Notes under the pieces: generated by a model
The model's database searches: none
Told to the model about the DNA's origin: nothing
The model's input: only the letters and a program-made list of their open reading frames with translations
Part shown: in pieces, positions 11,479 to 11,516 of the stretch
Position numbering within the stretch: position 1 is the first letter of the stretch
Layout: every line of letters starts with the position of its first letter
Position numbers and translations under genes: made by a program
Source: JAZDPK01 sp043797615
GTDB lineage: Bacteria > Patescibacteriota > Patescibacteriia > UBA11705 > JABHMO01
Direction of reading: 5' to 3'
Length of the DNA: 11,516 nucleotides
Assembly: GCA_043797615.1 (NCBI GenBank)
Contig: JAZDPK010000042.1
Span: 1 to 11,516 of the forward strand

Positions 11479-11516
11479 ATGGAAAAGAACATTGTTATGT
11501 CCCAAGAAGAAGTGAA
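11479..11516 (+). CDS. Possible start of a transposase-like gene (partial, 12 codons visible)
   Basis: ATG 11479 opens MEKNIVMSQEEV and the frame stays open to the window edge. The MSQEEVK-type beginning recalls helix-turn-helix leaders of IS481/Mu-like transposases in CPR genomes, and the preceding repeats fit an IS end. Twelve codons are too few to assign a family, and the gene itself is not certain. No Shine-Dalgarno sequence is visible. Confidence 0.35.
   Translation, partial: MEKNIVMSQEEV

Overview
The window most likely comes from a Patescibacteria (Candidate Phyla Radiation, CPR) genome, probably Parcubacteria-like. The basis is the 16S rRNA gene, which has a large protein-coding insertion, CPR-typical sequence in the 530 loop, and no linked 23S or tRNA genes in view. 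The left-edge protein, the 3D-domain protein and the P-type ATPase also look like CPR families, although this rests on memory and not on a search. Genes are compact, and several promoters are near-perfect TTGACA-17-TATAAT sequences.

Layout. Bases 1-441 (minus) hold the start of an uncharacterised CPR protein that runs off the left edge. Bases 714-1241 (minus) encode an exported 3D-domain protein, with a consensus promoter at 1348-1376. Next come plus-strand translation and tRNA-modification genes: rpsP (S16, long tail), a KH RNA-binding protein (khpA-like) and trmD. Each is separated by a terminator or long spacer, and rimM and rplS are absent. A small unknown gene (3879-4271) follows with its own promoter. 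The rRNA region (4483-6709) has a consensus promoter, a leader, and a 16S gene interrupted in helix 6 by a ~477-bp insertion encoding an S23/four-helix-bundle protein. It ends with a trailer arm that pairs with the leader, and a terminator. A two-gene AbiEii-type nucleotidyltransferase module (6746-7590) follows, and after it lies a second, near-identical copy of the 16S trailer arm plus terminator. On the minus strand lie a four-TM cysteine-rich membrane protein, tRNA-Gly(CCC) with encoded CCA, and a large P-type ATPase of the Mg2+/cation type. The right edge has what may be the first codons of a transposase-like gene.

The three most notable observations are these. (1) A 16S rRNA gene is split by an S23-protein intervening sequence bounded by a ~39-nt imperfect inverted repeat. 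(2) The AbiEii-type module sits between two ~58-bp copies of the pre-16S 3' processing arm and terminator, and its promoter appears to give a leaderless mRNA. (3) trmD carries two clusters of a 20-nt palindromic DNA repeat inserted in frame but read in different frames, resembling in principle the palindromic elements that invade Rickettsia genes. All family assignments come from reading the sequence; no database search was possible.
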